From Candidatus Soleaferrea massiliensis AP7 (GTDB lineage Bacteria > Bacillota > Clostridia > Oscillospirales > Ruminococcaceae), in assembly GCF_000820765.1 (NCBI RefSeq), contig NZ_CCYH01000038.1, positions 148,403 through 212,402 on the forward strand: DNA of 64,000 nucleotides. Direction: 5' to 3'. This document shows positions 7,837 through 17,226 of the stretch, in pieces; position 1 is the stretch's first letter; every line of letters starts with the position of its first letter. The translations under genes were made by a program, and so were the position numbers. The notes under the pieces were generated by a model. That model searched no databases. It had not been told where the DNA came from and saw only the letters and a list, made by a program, of their open reading frames with translations.

Positions 7837-8793
7837 TTATGTAAACAGAGGAGATACCGGTTCGTCTTCATAGATGCGGTCAATCGCCTTCGCGAAGACC
7901 GGAGCCACCGGAAGCATGGTGATTTTGTCGAGCTTCTTCTCCGGGCACATCGGGATGGTGTCGAGGATGACAAGCTCCTTGATCGGCGAGGCCTGGATGC
8001 GGTCCAGCGCCGGTCCGGACAGAACGCCGTGGGTTGCGCAGGCATACACCTCGGTCGCACCCTTTTCGACGACAGCGGCGGCGGAGTTGCAGAGTGTGCC
8101 GGCCGTATCGATCATGTCGTCCACGATGATGACCTTCTTGCCCTTGACGTCGCCGATGATGTTCATGACCTCACAGACATTTGCGCGCTGGCGGCGTTTG
8201 TCGACAATCGCCATCGGTGCGTCGATGCGCTCCGCAAACTTTCTGGCGCGGGTAACCGAACCGAGGTCCGGGGATACCACCACGAAATCATCCTTGTTGT
8301 CCTTGAACTTCTCGATGAAGTACGGCACCAGGACGGGCACGCCCAGCAGATGGTCGACCGGGATGTTGAAGAAGCCCTGGATCTGCGCCGCATGCAGGTC
8401 CATTGTCAGCACACGGTTGGCGCCGGCTGTGGTGACCAGGTCGGCGACCAGCTTCGCAGAGATCGGGTCGCGCGCCTTGGCCTTCCTGTCCTGCCTGGCA
8501 TAGCCAAAATACGGGATGACGGCTGTGATGCGCGCGGCGGATGCCCTTTTGAACGCGTCGATCATGATCAGCAGCTCCATGATGTTGTTGTTGACCGGCT
8601 GGCAGGTGGACTGCACCAGAAAGATGTCCGAGCCGCGGACCGATTCCTGAATCGAAACCGCAATTTCACCGTCGGAGAAGGTCTCCACCTTGCTCTTTCC
8701 CATCGGCAGGTTTAAAATGTCCGCGATCTGCTGCGCCATCTCCGGTGTGGAGTTGGCGGAGAAAATTTTAATTTCTTTTCCATGAAAACTCAT
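7837..8793 (-). CDS. prs: Ribose-phosphate pyrophosphokinase (PRPP synthetase)
   Basis: 318-residue class I enzyme making PRPP from ribose 5-phosphate and ATP, feeding purine, pyrimidine, NAD, histidine and tryptophan synthesis. Diagnostic segments are FSDGEIAVSIQESVRG, the flexible catalytic loop IPYFGYARQDRKAKARDPIS, the MDLHAAQIQGFFNIPVDHL active-site region, and the PRPP-binding loop VIIVDDMIDTAGT. Length is normal for the family. The start at 8793 (MSFHGKEIKIFS) is preceded by AAGGGGAG. It is downstream of glmU with a 64-bp gap; the glmU-prs order is widely conserved in Firmicutes. Confidence 0.97.
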   Translation of the reverse strand: MSFHGKEIKIFSANSTPEMAQQIADILNLPMGKSKVETFSDGEIAVSIQESVRGSDIFLVQSTCQPVNNNIMELLIMIDAFKRASAARITAVIPYFGYARQDRKAKARDPISAKLVADLVTTAGANRVLTMDLHAAQIQGFFNIPVDHLLGVPVLVPYFIEKFKDNKDDFVVVSPDLGSVTRARKFAERIDAPMAIVDKRRQRANVCEVMNIIGDVKGKKVIIVDDMIDTAGTLCNSAAAVVEKGATEVYACATHGVLSGPALDRIQASPIKELVILDTIPMCPEKKLDKITMLPVAPVFAKAIDRIYEDEPVSPLFT

Positions 8794-8857
8794 GCTTGAT
8801 AACTCCCCTTCAATTTTATCTATCTATATATACAAACCTCGTTTTCGATGTCCATCC

Positions 8858-10231
8858 CTATTTTTTCGAAAACCGGCGGATAACCCAATCCTCTTTATTT
8901 TCCTGCTTGACGCGGCCCACCGCGAGCGAATTCTCCGGCACATCCCTGGTCACCGTTGTACCGGCCGCCGTATAGGCCCCCTTCTTCACCTTGACCGGCG
9001 CGACCAGATTGGTGTTGCAGCCGATGAAGCAGTCGTCCTCCACCACTGTCCGGAATTTCTGGCTTCCGTTGTAGTTGACTGTCACGACGCCGCATCCGAC
9101 ATTGATGTGCTTGCCGAAATCGCTGTCGCCGATATAGGTCAGATGCGCCACGCTGGTCTTTTCATCGAGCGTGGAATTCTTGATCTCGACGAAATCGCCG
9201 ATCTTGACATAGTCCCTGATCGTGCAGTTCGGCCGAATCTGGGAAAACGGTCCGATCCGCACGCCGTTTCCAATGGACGATGAATAGACCTGGGAAGCGT
9301 TGAAGATGGTATCATCCCCGATGGTGGAGTCCTCAACCAGGGAATTGGGGCCGATGACCGAGCCGGAGCCGATTTTGACCCTGCCCTTGATGATCGTCCC
9401 CTGCAGGATGCGTGTATCACAGCCGATCTGGGCATCCGGCGAGATGACGATGCCGTCGGTATTGACAAAGTCCACGCCCTCATCCAGCAGCCTGTCGATG
9501 ACCTTCATCCGCGCGATCTCATTGAGCTTTAAAAGCTGCCTGCGGTCGTTTGCCCCCAGAATGACATCCGGATTTGCGGAAAGGTATCCATCCGCCCGCT
9601 GGCCGTCCTGCAGCAAAATGCTGACGGTATCGGTCAGGTAATACTCTCCCTGCGCATTGTTCGGCGTCAGCTTTTCGAGCGCGCTGAGAAGCGCGGAAAC
9701 GCTGAACCAATAGGCGCCGGAATTGATCTCCTGGATCCTCAGCTGGTCCTGCGTGGCATCGGCCTGTTCGACAATCCGTTCAATCCCGTCATCGGTTCTG
9801 ACAATTCTGCCGTAGCCATATGGATTGTCAAGCTTTGCCGTGATGACCGTCACCGCATTGCCGGCTTTCTGATGCGCTTCAAACGCATGCCGTATCGTTT
9901 CCTGATCGATGAACGGCGCGTCTCCGCAGAGGATCAGCACATGCTTTGCGCCGCATTCATGCAGGAAATCCTTCGCCTGCATGACCGCATGGCCGGTTCC
10001 CCGGCGTTCTTTCTGCTGGATATAGGTATAGCCTTCTCCCAGCGCATCCTGTACAGCCTGCGCGCCATTGCCGCAGATCACGCCGATCTGTTTGATGCCC
10101 GCTTTCTCTATGGAATCCACCACCCATTTGACCATGGGTTTAAACAGGACCTCACACAAAACCTTCGGTTTCGAGGATTTCATGCGTTTTCCTTCACCGG
10201 CCGCTAAAATGACAGCACAGCAGTTCTCCAT
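8858..10231 (-). CDS. glmU: Bifunctional GlmU: GlcNAc-1-P uridylyltransferase / GlcN-1-P acetyltransferase
   Basis: 457-residue cytoplasmic enzyme making UDP-N-acetylglucosamine for peptidoglycan and teichoic acids. The N-terminal nucleotidyltransferase domain (about residues 1-228) opens with the signature LAAGEGKRMKSSKPKVL and contains the LCGDAPFI metal-binding site. The C-terminal half (about 250-457) is a left-handed beta-helix of hexapeptide repeats (VKIGSGSVIGPNSLVEDSTIG and so on) with the acetyltransferase site near HLTYIGDSDFGKHINVGCG. Full length. It is first gene of an operon with prs. Confidence 0.97.
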   Translation of the reverse strand: MENCCAVILAAGEGKRMKSSKPKVLCEVLFKPMVKWVVDSIEKAGIKQIGVICGNGAQAVQDALGEGYTYIQQKERRGTGHAVMQAKDFLHECGAKHVLILCGDAPFIDQETIRHAFEAHQKAGNAVTVITAKLDNPYGYGRIVRTDDGIERIVEQADATQDQLRIQEINSGAYWFSVSALLSALEKLTPNNAQGEYYLTDTVSILLQDGQRADGYLSANPDVILGANDRRQLLKLNEIARMKVIDRLLDEGVDFVNTDGIVISPDAQIGCDTRILQGTIIKGRVKIGSGSVIGPNSLVEDSTIGDDTIFNASQVYSSSIGNGVRIGPFSQIRPNCTIRDYVKIGDFVEIKNSTLDEKTSVAHLTYIGDSDFGKHINVGCGVVTVNYNGSQKFRTVVEDDCFIGCNTNLVAPVKVKKGAYTAAGTTVTRDVPENSLAVGRVKQENKEDWVIRRFSKK

Positions 10232-10363
10232 CCAAAATTACCTCCCGGATTTCTTTCTATATTCGATTGTCGTTCTCACATTCATATGGGAACCTTTTAC
10301 GAAATAAAAATGTTTTGGCTTTTGCCCCCCAAGACCCGTTTCTATTTCGTTACATACGTTTAT

Positions 10364-10392
10364 ATTATCTCAACTTTTACATGCTTTTGCAA
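10364..10392 (-). promoter_or_regulatory. Sigma-A promoter of glmU-prs
   Basis: On the minus strand, TTGCAA (10387-10392), a 17-nt spacer and GATAAT (10364-10369), about 130 nt upstream of the glmU start. Confidence 0.6.
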
Positions 10393-10740
10393 GCCCCTAT
10401 ACGATATTTCATAGAACATTGCGATATATGAAGAATCGCGCGTCAACTTTTGTTGATTTTCCCTAAAGAATGTCTATGCTGTCCCCCTATGAAAATATCT
10501 CCGATTCCGTATTACATGCATCTTTATCTGATACCACACCGTCAGCGCCTCCTTTTTCGCTTCATGCGGACGGCAAATCTGCATGGATTCCAAAAAGCGG
10601 AGACGTTTCGAGCTGAAAACACCGCTGTTTCCACCGGCTGAGCCGATGGTTTATCTCACACTGAAACAGCCACGTAAATGGACCGGTATGGGAAACTCCC
10701 ATACCGGTCCTGCTGATATTCTTTATAAATCCCGTTATGA
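10393..10740. other. Gene-free stretch between glmU promoter and the next gene
   Basis: No supported ORF. The one clear element is a 14-bp perfect inverted repeat with a 3-nt loop (10680-10693 with 10697-10710). It lies just past the stop of the 10741-11985 gene and probably acts as its terminator, although no strong T-run follows on the minus strand. Confidence 0.5.
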
Positions 10741-11985
10741 TCAGGAAGCTGCGGATGTCCCGGATTTTTCAAAGCTGTAGCTGCCTTCTTCCGAGAACAG
10801 CAGATAGTCCGTCACATCCTGTTCGTTCAGCGCCTTGATCTCATCGGAGATCTCCGCCGTGGTGTAGCCGTCGCTCTGGATCACGCCGGTAATTTCCGCG
10901 GAGCTGCCAAGGCTTGCCTTGAGAGCGCCAAGGATGGTCTTGACCGTTTCATACGGCTTGGACACCGGATCGGTCAGATTCGCGCCATTAATTTCCACAT
11001 CGCTGTCAAACTCCGACGGACGCAGATCGACCGTCACCGCATGGAAGGCGATGCCCTTCGCGTTGCCGCCGTACTGCGCAAGCCCGTCGCCGATGAACGC
11101 TTCAGCCGGCAGATAGACGCTGACCTTGCAGTTCTTCTCCTCCATCGCCGTGTCGACCGCGCCGATAAAGTCGCTGAGTGCCTGCTGCTGGCTCTTGGAG
11201 CCGGAGCCGGGATAGTATGCCAGATTGAGCCCCACGCCCTCCGGGAACTGCACGCCGTCCAGCAGGAACTGCTTGACGCCTGCCGCCGCCAGCTCATTCA
11301 GCAGATCGGTGATATACTGCTGTGACGAGGAGGAATACGGATTCAGCCATGCTTTGCCGCCATTCTCGTAGTAGTCGTCCAGCCAGAGGGTACCGCCCTC
11401 GCTCTGGTAACGCACCGCCATGTCGGCATTGGCATACGGCATCGTGTGGTCGCGGAATGCGTTGACACGGGCAATCAGCTCCATGCCATGCTCCTTGAGT
11501 TTCTTGATCACCGCGCTGAGGTCTACAGCGTCCGATGCAACCGCATCCGCGGAGACCGCCTGCGCGTTCTTGGAAGCGTAGTGCAGGATACCGGTTTCAT
11601 CCTTGAGATCCACCACAACGGCGTTGATCTGGCTTCCTTCCAGCGAACTTAAAAAGCTGTCAAGCCTTGCGCTGTCCTTGAGCACATCAACCGGCAGATA
11701 GGCCGATTTGGACGCATCGGTATTTTCTGGCGTATTGCCCGGCTGGGATGCCTCTGAAACCTCCGAAGAGCTTCCGGCATCCGATACCGGCATCGACGCA
11801 CTGGACGTGTTCTCCGGAACAGGCGTCTTTCCTGTGATAAAATCGACGACCGGCTGATAAACGCTCCATCCGACAAAAAACACCACGCCCGCGATCAGGA
11901 TGGTCAGGAAGATGTGCAGCGGTGAAAATCTCCGGCTTCGGTTTCTGCGGTAGATTTTCTTGTGTCTTTTAACCTTATATGCCAA
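10741..11985 (-). CDS. Membrane-anchored putative glycoside hydrolase (DUF4015-like)
   Basis: 414-residue protein with a very basic cytoplasmic N-terminus (MAYKVKRHKKIYRRNRSRR), one transmembrane helix (about residues 24-44) and a Ser/Pro-rich linker (about 55-95). An extracellular domain follows that resembles the TIM-barrel putative glycosyl-hydrolase family DUF4015. Supporting motifs are NAVVVDLKDETG at the first strand, LIARVNAFRD, WLNPYSSSSQQYITDLLNEL, and FLLDGVQFPEG, which matches the family's DYIRFP-like strand. The catalytic residues and substrate are not established for the family. It follows the rnf-like genes by 110 bp on the same strand, and whether it is cotranscribed is unclear. 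Confidence 0.75.
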   Translation of the reverse strand: MAYKVKRHKKIYRRNRSRRFSPLHIFLTILIAGVVFFVGWSVYQPVVDFITGKTPVPENTSSASMPVSDAGSSSEVSEASQPGNTPENTDASKSAYLPVDVLKDSARLDSFLSSLEGSQINAVVVDLKDETGILHYASKNAQAVSADAVASDAVDLSAVIKKLKEHGMELIARVNAFRDHTMPYANADMAVRYQSEGGTLWLDDYYENGGKAWLNPYSSSSQQYITDLLNELAAAGVKQFLLDGVQFPEGVGLNLAYYPGSGSKSQQQALSDFIGAVDTAMEEKNCKVSVYLPAEAFIGDGLAQYGGNAKGIAFHAVTVDLRPSEFDSDVEINGANLTDPVSKPYETVKTILGALKASLGSSAEITGVIQSDGYTTAEISDEIKALNEQDVTDYLLFSEEGSYSFEKSGTSAAS

Positions 11986-12094
11986 AGGAAACCCCTCCTA
12001 TCCGCTGTAGATGCATACAGCTGTCCAACAAAGTTTTATAAAGAAATATCAGGATTGTTTTATATGATTATGAGGAACGCGCGCCTTCCATGTA

Positions 12095-12691
12095 TCAGGT
12101 CGGCAGCTGATGGCCCACCAGGCCATACAGCGCCAGCGCCAGGATGCCGACAAACAGCAGTGTGATCGGCAGGCCTTTGAAGGCCTTCGGTACGTTGGCC
12201 GCCATCAGCCGGTCCTCAATCTCGCGTACCAGCAGCATGGCAAAGGTGAATCCGATGCCGCTGCCGATTCCAAACACGATACTGTGCCCGAGATCCATCG
12301 ACTGCCGCACGCTCAGCAGTACAACGCCCAGCACCGCGCAGTTGAGGGACGCCGTGGTCAGCACGCCGCCGAACCGTTCATAGGTCTTCGGCATCAACTG
12401 CAGCCAGGCAAACCGCACAATCAGATATACCACAATGACGCAGACCGCATAGGCCAGCGGTTCCCACAGGTACCGGTGCGGAAGGTTTTTCAGAAAACTG
12501 CCTGCCGTCCAGGCAAACACAGCCGAGAGCGTGGTGACCAGCGTCAGGCTGACGCCCATCGGCAGAACCGAACGGGGCTTGCGCAGCACCACCATCAGCT
12601 TGGTGCTGCCGAGCGCACGCGCAAAGACCGCATTCTCCACAAAGATCGCAATCAGCGCCGTAACCATAAAATCAAATAGAAGCTGTCTCAA
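12095..12691 (-). CDS. rnfA: RnfA/NqrE-like membrane subunit
   Basis: 198-residue hydrophobic protein with about six transmembrane segments, of the RnfA/RnfE/NqrD/NqrE family. In Rnf complexes RnfA and RnfE form a pair of inverted-topology subunits that share an iron-sulfur cluster at the membrane centre. Signatures are the N-terminal ENAVFARALG and SLNCAVLGVVLLSVRQ, which places the family's conserved Cys in the later half. It lies 13 nt downstream of the rnfE-like gene. In canonical clusters rnfB follows rnfA, but here the next gene is an unrelated putative glycosidase. Confidence 0.85.
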   Translation of the reverse strand: MRQLLFDFMVTALIAIFVENAVFARALGSTKLMVVLRKPRSVLPMGVSLTLVTTLSAVFAWTAGSFLKNLPHRYLWEPLAYAVCVIVVYLIVRFAWLQLMPKTYERFGGVLTTASLNCAVLGVVLLSVRQSMDLGHSIVFGIGSGIGFTFAMLLVREIEDRLMAANVPKAFKGLPITLLFVGILALALYGLVGHQLPT

Positions 12692-12704
12692 ATCTTCCCG
12701 CCCC

Positions 12705-13364
12705 CTATCTCTGTTTGACTTTCAGTTTTTTCTGCTCCATCCTGCGTCCCGCCCTCGCCATCAGGCGGTTCATGCATTTGCATATCGCCATGGCAAACGC
12801 CAGCAGGATAAAGCCGGAGAACGGATAGAGCAGCGCGGGCGTCGTCGAGATGCCAAGCTGTACATCCCAGATGGTGCCGCTGCCGAGCATCTCGCGGAAG
12901 ATGCTGAACAGGCAGATGATGACGCCGAAGCCCACCACATGGCACAGCACATCCACCAGCGCATACGGGATATTCCATTTAAAGCTCCTGCGCTGCGCGC
13001 GGTCAACCAGGATGCCGTTGAACACCAGAATCGGCAGGTAGATGCCGGTCGTATCGATGATGGCAGGGCCAAGCGTGTGCTTGACCAGATAGATGGCCGG
13101 CATGTAGAAGAGACAGGCCAGCAGCACACAGATGATCGTGCCGAGATACTTCGGCAGTTTTTTTGGCAGCAGGGACGCGAGCAGGAAGGTCGGGATTGTG
13201 ACAACCGCCAGAACCGTTGTGATCGCGACGGCGTTCTTGAGGCTTGTTCCCGCAACAATGGCCGGGGCCAGCACCAGTCCACCCAGCAGAACCGGGTTCC
13301 TGGCTAGAAGCCCCTGAAGCAGCAGCACAACCGAGTGTTTTCGTTTTTTAAACCTCGTATTCAT
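12705..13364 (-). CDS. rnfE: RnfE/NqrD-like membrane subunit
   Basis: 219-residue membrane protein of the same family as the neighbouring rnfA product. It starts with the typical GLLARNPVLLGGLVLAPAIV and has GIYLPILVFNGILVDRAQRR in the middle. About six transmembrane helices and a basic C-terminal tail are visible. The start at 13364 (MNTRFKKRK) is supported by GGAGGTG. The reading frame overlaps the end of rnfD by 17 nt. That overlap leaves no room for rnfG, which normally sits between D and E. Confidence 0.85.
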   Translation of the reverse strand: MNTRFKKRKHSVVLLLQGLLARNPVLLGGLVLAPAIVAGTSLKNAVAITTVLAVVTIPTFLLASLLPKKLPKYLGTIICVLLACLFYMPAIYLVKHTLGPAIIDTTGIYLPILVFNGILVDRAQRRSFKWNIPYALVDVLCHVVGFGVIICLFSIFREMLGSGTIWDVQLGISTTPALLYPFSGFILLAFAMAICKCMNRLMARAGRRMEQKKLKVKQR

Positions 13365-14331
13365 GCTGCACACCTCCTCTCTTCCTCCGCGACAGAAGCG
13401 GCAGATAGCGGTCCAGCATCGGAGACAGCGCGTTCATCAGGAGGATCGCGAAACACACACCCTCCTCATAGCCGCCGAACATGCGGAACAGCATCGTCAC
13501 CATGCCGGCCAAAAAGCCGAAGGCCAGCCGCCCTGACCGGGTCGTTGGGCTTGTGACCGGGTCGGTCAGCATAAATACACCGGCAAACAGCAGTGTGCCG
13601 GATGAGAGTTCATAGTAGACAGACTGCAGATGTCCGCCCATAATGCGCGGGTATAAAAACGCAAACAGAGCGCAGGTTGCGACAAAGGTCAGCGGTATCT
13701 CCCAGCGGATGGTCCGGCGGAAGATGAGGAACAAAAAGCAGGCGCAGATGACCAGGATGTTGGTCGCGCCCATCGGTCCGGGATAGTTTCCCAGAAGCAT
13801 ATCGATCGGGTTGATGTTCGGGATGCCGCCGAGCTGCATCGTAAAGGCCGGGCTGTCCATCAGCTTGGCCGAAATATCGCCGAAGACCGGCAGCTGCTCG
13901 AGCGGAACCGTATAGGAAAACACCAGGTTGGGCCAGCAGACCGCCAGAAACGCGAACGCACCGGCCGCCGGGTTGAACGGGTTGTTGCCAAGCCCGCCGA
14001 ACGGATGCTTCATGACCAGCATTGCAAACACCGCGCCGGAAAACACCATCATATACGGCACGGTTGCCGGCAGCAGAAGCGGCAGGATCAGTCCGGTTAC
14101 AAACGCCGAATTGTCGTATTTGTTGAGCTTTTTGCCGGACACCTTGACACAGATGATATCCGTCACCACGCAGGTGGCGACTGAAAACAGCGCCATTACC
14201 ACCGGCCGCCAGCCGTAGTAATAGAACGCCATGATGTAAAGCGGCAACAGTGCGATGAGGCAGTCGTTGAACATGGTGCGGACCGTCTCCTTGGAACGTA
14301 TAAAAGGAGCCTTGAAATCTCGATGCTGCAC
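13348..14331 (-). CDS. rnfD: RnfD/NqrB-like membrane subunit
   Basis: 327-residue integral membrane protein of the NqrB/RnfD family, which carries flavin and probably forms the ion path of Rnf complexes. Family signatures are HPFGGLGNNPFNPAAGAFAFL and MLTDPVTSPTTRSGRLAFG near the C-terminus. The start is probably GTG at 14331 (GTG CAG CAT CGA), with AAAGGAG upstream at slightly long spacing. It is downstream of rnfC by 57 bp and overlaps the rnfE-like gene. Confidence 0.88.
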   Translation of the reverse strand: MQHRDFKAPFIRSKETVRTMFNDCLIALLPLYIMAFYYYGWRPVVMALFSVATCVVTDIICVKVSGKKLNKYDNSAFVTGLILPLLLPATVPYMMVFSGAVFAMLVMKHPFGGLGNNPFNPAAGAFAFLAVCWPNLVFSYTVPLEQLPVFGDISAKLMDSPAFTMQLGGIPNINPIDMLLGNYPGPMGATNILVICACFLFLIFRRTIRWEIPLTFVATCALFAFLYPRIMGGHLQSVYYELSSGTLLFAGVFMLTDPVTSPTTRSGRLAFGFLAGMVTMLFRMFGGYEEGVCFAILLMNALSPMLDRYLPLLSRRKRGGVQHEYEV

Positions 14332-14388
14332 TTCTTGTAGCTCTCCTTTCCTATCCTCTATTCTTTGTCAGGATCTTCAATAAATACA

Positions 14389-15624
14389 TCATTTTCCATT
14401 TTTATCGGAGGCCTGTTCTTTCCCAATGAGTTTCTTGGCGCGCCGGATCGATGCGGCCACACCCATATTGGCCGGACAGACATAGGAACAGCAGCCGCAT
14501 TCGATGCAGTGATCGATGTTGTAGCGGCTGAGGACATGCTTGACGCCGCTTTCGGCATACTTGTAGATGAAGTGCGGCAGCAGATCCTGCGGACAGATGT
14601 CGTTGCACCTGCCGCAGCTGATACAGGCGGTCTTCTTCTCGACGATATCGGTCTTCATGGCCAGAACCGCCTTGGTGGTGTGCCCAATCGGCTGTTCCAG
14701 ATCCTCGATGCGGTGACCGGTCATGCTTCCGCCGTAGATCACAATATCCGGCTCCTGCTTAAGCCCGCAGAACTGCAGCAGGTCCCGGACCGGCGTGCCG
14801 ATCGTCACCTCGATGTTGTACGGCGTCGACACACAGTCCCCCGCCACCGTGACAAAGCAGCTGGTCTGCGGCTTCGAGAATTTGCAGGCGCGGTATAGAT
14901 GCACCAGCGCGCCCGCGCTGATCGTCACGATGTCGTCGTGCTCCTTGAAGTAGTATTTCAGCCGGTAGCGCAGCGGATATTTGCCGTGGATGTTCTTGAT
15001 GCGGATGTTGTCCAGCAGCTTCGGGATCTTCGTCTTGAACTCATCGAACTGCTTATACACCGCGATACAGGCCTTGTCGGTCTGCATCGCCCGCACCGCG
15101 AGCTGGATGCCGGCGGACAGCTCCGCCTGGTTCTTGAGCAGCAGGTTGGTCATGCAGGAGACATACGGTTCATCCTCCACGCAGTCCACAACCAGCGTCT
15201 TCTTGCCGTGTTTCCGGGCATATTCCAGTTTTTTGTACAGGTAAACGCCGTCGTTCTCGTCGATGATCGACGCCGCTTTTGCCGCCGCGGTGATCTCGGT
15301 GATCGACATCCGGTCGGTCTCCTGCGGCTTCTGCACATCGGCAAAGCCGATCATGTTTTTATAGACAAAATATCTGCCGGTATCGTCGGGGTTTGTGATG
15401 GTCACATCCCGTACAAACCGTCCGTTGATGCCCGCATGCAGCGCCATGCCGTCGTCATAGACATAGACCGGCTGGTCCTTGGACACGCGCATGATATTTC
15501 TCAGCTTCTCTTTATAGCATGGAACGTAGATCTCTTCCGGATTCAAATAGCTTCTCAGTCCCCTGGACACGGCCGGTTCCTTCATAGGCTCCAGCACGAT
15601 GCCGGTGTTCAAATTGACTGCCAT
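14389..15624 (-). CDS. rnfC: RnfC-like iron-sulfur subunit
   Basis: 411-residue soluble subunit. Two 4Fe-4S ferredoxin motifs lie near the C-terminus (CISCGRCNDICP and CIECGCCSYVCP, about residues 332-385). Upstream is an Rnf/Nqr soluble-ligand-binding beta-grasp region (about 240-300, STPYNIEVTIGTPVRDLL). RnfC normally docks NADH and FMN. Here the N-terminal region is divergent: the usual ECEP-type segment reads VEDEPYVSC and the N-terminal GGxHP-type start is absent. Nucleotide binding may therefore be changed or lost. It is first of the four-gene rnf-like set, preceded by rpe at 74 bp. Confidence 0.85.
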   Translation of the reverse strand: MAVNLNTGIVLEPMKEPAVSRGLRSYLNPEEIYVPCYKEKLRNIMRVSKDQPVYVYDDGMALHAGINGRFVRDVTITNPDDTGRYFVYKNMIGFADVQKPQETDRMSITEITAAAKAASIIDENDGVYLYKKLEYARKHGKKTLVVDCVEDEPYVSCMTNLLLKNQAELSAGIQLAVRAMQTDKACIAVYKQFDEFKTKIPKLLDNIRIKNIHGKYPLRYRLKYYFKEHDDIVTISAGALVHLYRACKFSKPQTSCFVTVAGDCVSTPYNIEVTIGTPVRDLLQFCGLKQEPDIVIYGGSMTGHRIEDLEQPIGHTTKAVLAMKTDIVEKKTACISCGRCNDICPQDLLPHFIYKYAESGVKHVLSRYNIDHCIECGCCSYVCPANMGVAASIRRAKKLIGKEQASDKNGK

Positions 15625-15698
15625 AATACCTCCATTTCCTGCCGTTTCGCCATAGACGCTGGCGAAAATTTTCTCTCCCGGCCCATGTGCCGACAGAT

Positions 15699-16364
15699 TT
15701 ATAAAGCCGCGGACGCCGATGTTGCGCGCAGCTCTTCGATTGCCTTTTTATAATCCTTCTGTTTAAACAGCGCGGAACCGGATACCAGCACATTGGCGCC
15801 GGCGCCGATCACTTCCTTCGCGGTATTCCTGTCGATTCCGCCGTCCACCTCTATATCCATATGCAGGGAGCCGTCCAATATTTTCTGTTTCAGCGAGGAG
15901 ATTTTCGGCAGCATATCCCGCATAAAGGATTGTCCGCCGAAGCCCGGCTCCACCGTCATGATGAGCGCCATGTCAAGCATCGGCAGGAAGCCGTAAATTT
16001 CCTCCACCGGCGTGCCCGGCTTAACCGAAAGGCCCGCTTTTTTGCCCAACGCATGGATTTGGCCGATGGTCTCCCGCACGTCGTCTGCAGCTTCGTAGTG
16101 GATGGTGATGATATCCGCACCGGCTTTCGCAAACGCGCCGATATATTGCAGAGGATACTTGATCATCAAATGGACATCAAACAAGAGATCGGTTTTGGAG
16201 CGCAGGGATTTAACGACATCCGGGCCGAAGGTGATGTTCGGCACAAAATGCCCGTCCATAACATCGATGTGCAGCATATCCGCTCCGGCAAGCTGCACCG
16301 CAGTGATTTCCTGTTCCAGATTGGCGAAATCCGCCGCCAGCATGGATGGTGAAATTTTGATCAA
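15699..16364 (-). CDS. rpe: Ribulose-phosphate 3-epimerase
   Basis: 221-residue TIM-barrel enzyme interconverting ribulose 5-phosphate and xylulose 5-phosphate in the pentose phosphate pathway. Signatures are ISPSMLAADFANLEQE, the metal-site strand MLHIDVMDGHFVPNITFGP, the FDVHLMI strand, MTVEPGFGGQSF and the C-terminal IEVDGGIDRNTAKEVIGAGANVLVSGSALF. The start is a TTG codon at 16364, with AAGGGG upstream. Full length. It may be cotranscribed with the rnf-like genes, which begin 74 bp downstream, but no functional link is known. Confidence 0.97.
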   Translation of the reverse strand: MIKISPSMLAADFANLEQEITAVQLAGADMLHIDVMDGHFVPNITFGPDVVKSLRSKTDLLFDVHLMIKYPLQYIGAFAKAGADIITIHYEAADDVRETIGQIHALGKKAGLSVKPGTPVEEIYGFLPMLDMALIMTVEPGFGGQSFMRDMLPKISSLKQKILDGSLHMDIEVDGGIDRNTAKEVIGAGANVLVSGSALFKQKDYKKAIEELRATSASAAL

Positions 16365-17148
16365 TTTGTATACCCCTTTTTGTCACATAAGCATAGTTTT
16401 ACTAGTTTATTTTAACCCAAGAACATAAACTCGTCAACACGTTATTAAAAATAAGTTGTTAACGTTCACTTTAAATATTTCCCGCTCTGATTTCGGCCCA
16501 AATGCACCGTTTCCGGCCGTATTTTCGACGCGGCGGACGACATGGTTCCGCGCTGCCACCGTCTGCGCCGAACCTATATACCCGGCTTACAAACTCCTGC
16601 TTCATTATCGTCCTTTACAGCATATGTTTTATCCCATCTTCCTGCTGTTTCATTCAACGCTTCTCTGCTTCCCGTTCTATTTCTCTGGACAGTTTTACCC
16701 TTTCCAGTCTTGGTTTCTGCAAAATAGAACAGCAGCACAGATGACATATCATCCGTACTGCTGTTCTATGGCAAGAAGCATACCGCATCGGCCAATGGCC
16801 TTTTGCATACAGCAGGGCTATTCATGGACAATCTGTCACCCCTTGTATCAAGCATGCATCTTATCGTCACCCTCTATCCTATGCGGCAGATCGGCCATCC
16901 GGCACCTGGAGCCTGTACCGATGCACTCGTAAAACACGCGTTTCCGATGCAGAATACGCTGTTCTGTATTTCAGGCCATCTTATTTCCTGCCGAATCAAT
17001 AAATAAAAATATTATGCGTTTTTCTGCGTCTCCTCCTGTTCCGATTGTCCCCAGTGCCATGCAGCCCGCTCCATGGAGAAAGCACGCCCCGCCAAGCTTC
17101 AGAATCAACCGCAGATATCGTTGTAATGGATATGAGAACAACATCGAT
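16365..17148. other. Long gene-poor intergenic region
   Basis: No supported protein gene apart from the small candidate at 16996-17154. A perfect 12-bp inverted repeat (16724-16735 with 16758-16769), with a further GATGA/TCATC inside, forms a long hairpin lacking a T-run. The rest shows no structure that I can interpret. Confidence 0.4.
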
Positions 17149-17154
17149 TGTCAT
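16996..17154 (-). CDS. Candidate small ORF behind a repeated translation-start block
   Basis: 52 codons starting MTIDVVLISITTISAVDSEAW and ending in an arginine-rich tail (NRNRRRRRKTHNIFIY). AAAGGAG lies 9 nt before the ATG. The ribosome site and first codons belong to the 78-bp repeat at 17149-17226, which has a second copy at 25929-26006. No recognisable family. It could be a decayed gene or noise; the main support is the ribosome site. Confidence 0.25.
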   Translation of the reverse strand: MTIDVVLISITTISAVDSEAWRGVLSPWSGLHGTGDNRNRRRRRKTHNIFIY

Positions 17155-17226
17155 TTTGCGCTGCTCCTTTCTTGAAGTCAAAGCATGACACTTTCGCTGG
17201 CTCAACCTCTGATTTCCAACAAAAAA
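17149..17226. repeat. 78-bp repeat, copy 1 (downstream of GH97 gene 1)
   Basis: About 85% identical by eye to 25929-26006, in the same orientation. On the minus strand it contains an AAAGGAG-type ribosome site and ATG ACA AT at its end. It lies immediately after the terminator of the GH97 gene at 17269. Confidence 0.8.

Noticed and set aside
7678..8715. Plus-strand ORF of 345 codons opposite prs
   Set aside because: It is a shadow of the prs gene, whose minus-strand product has every PRPP synthetase motif.
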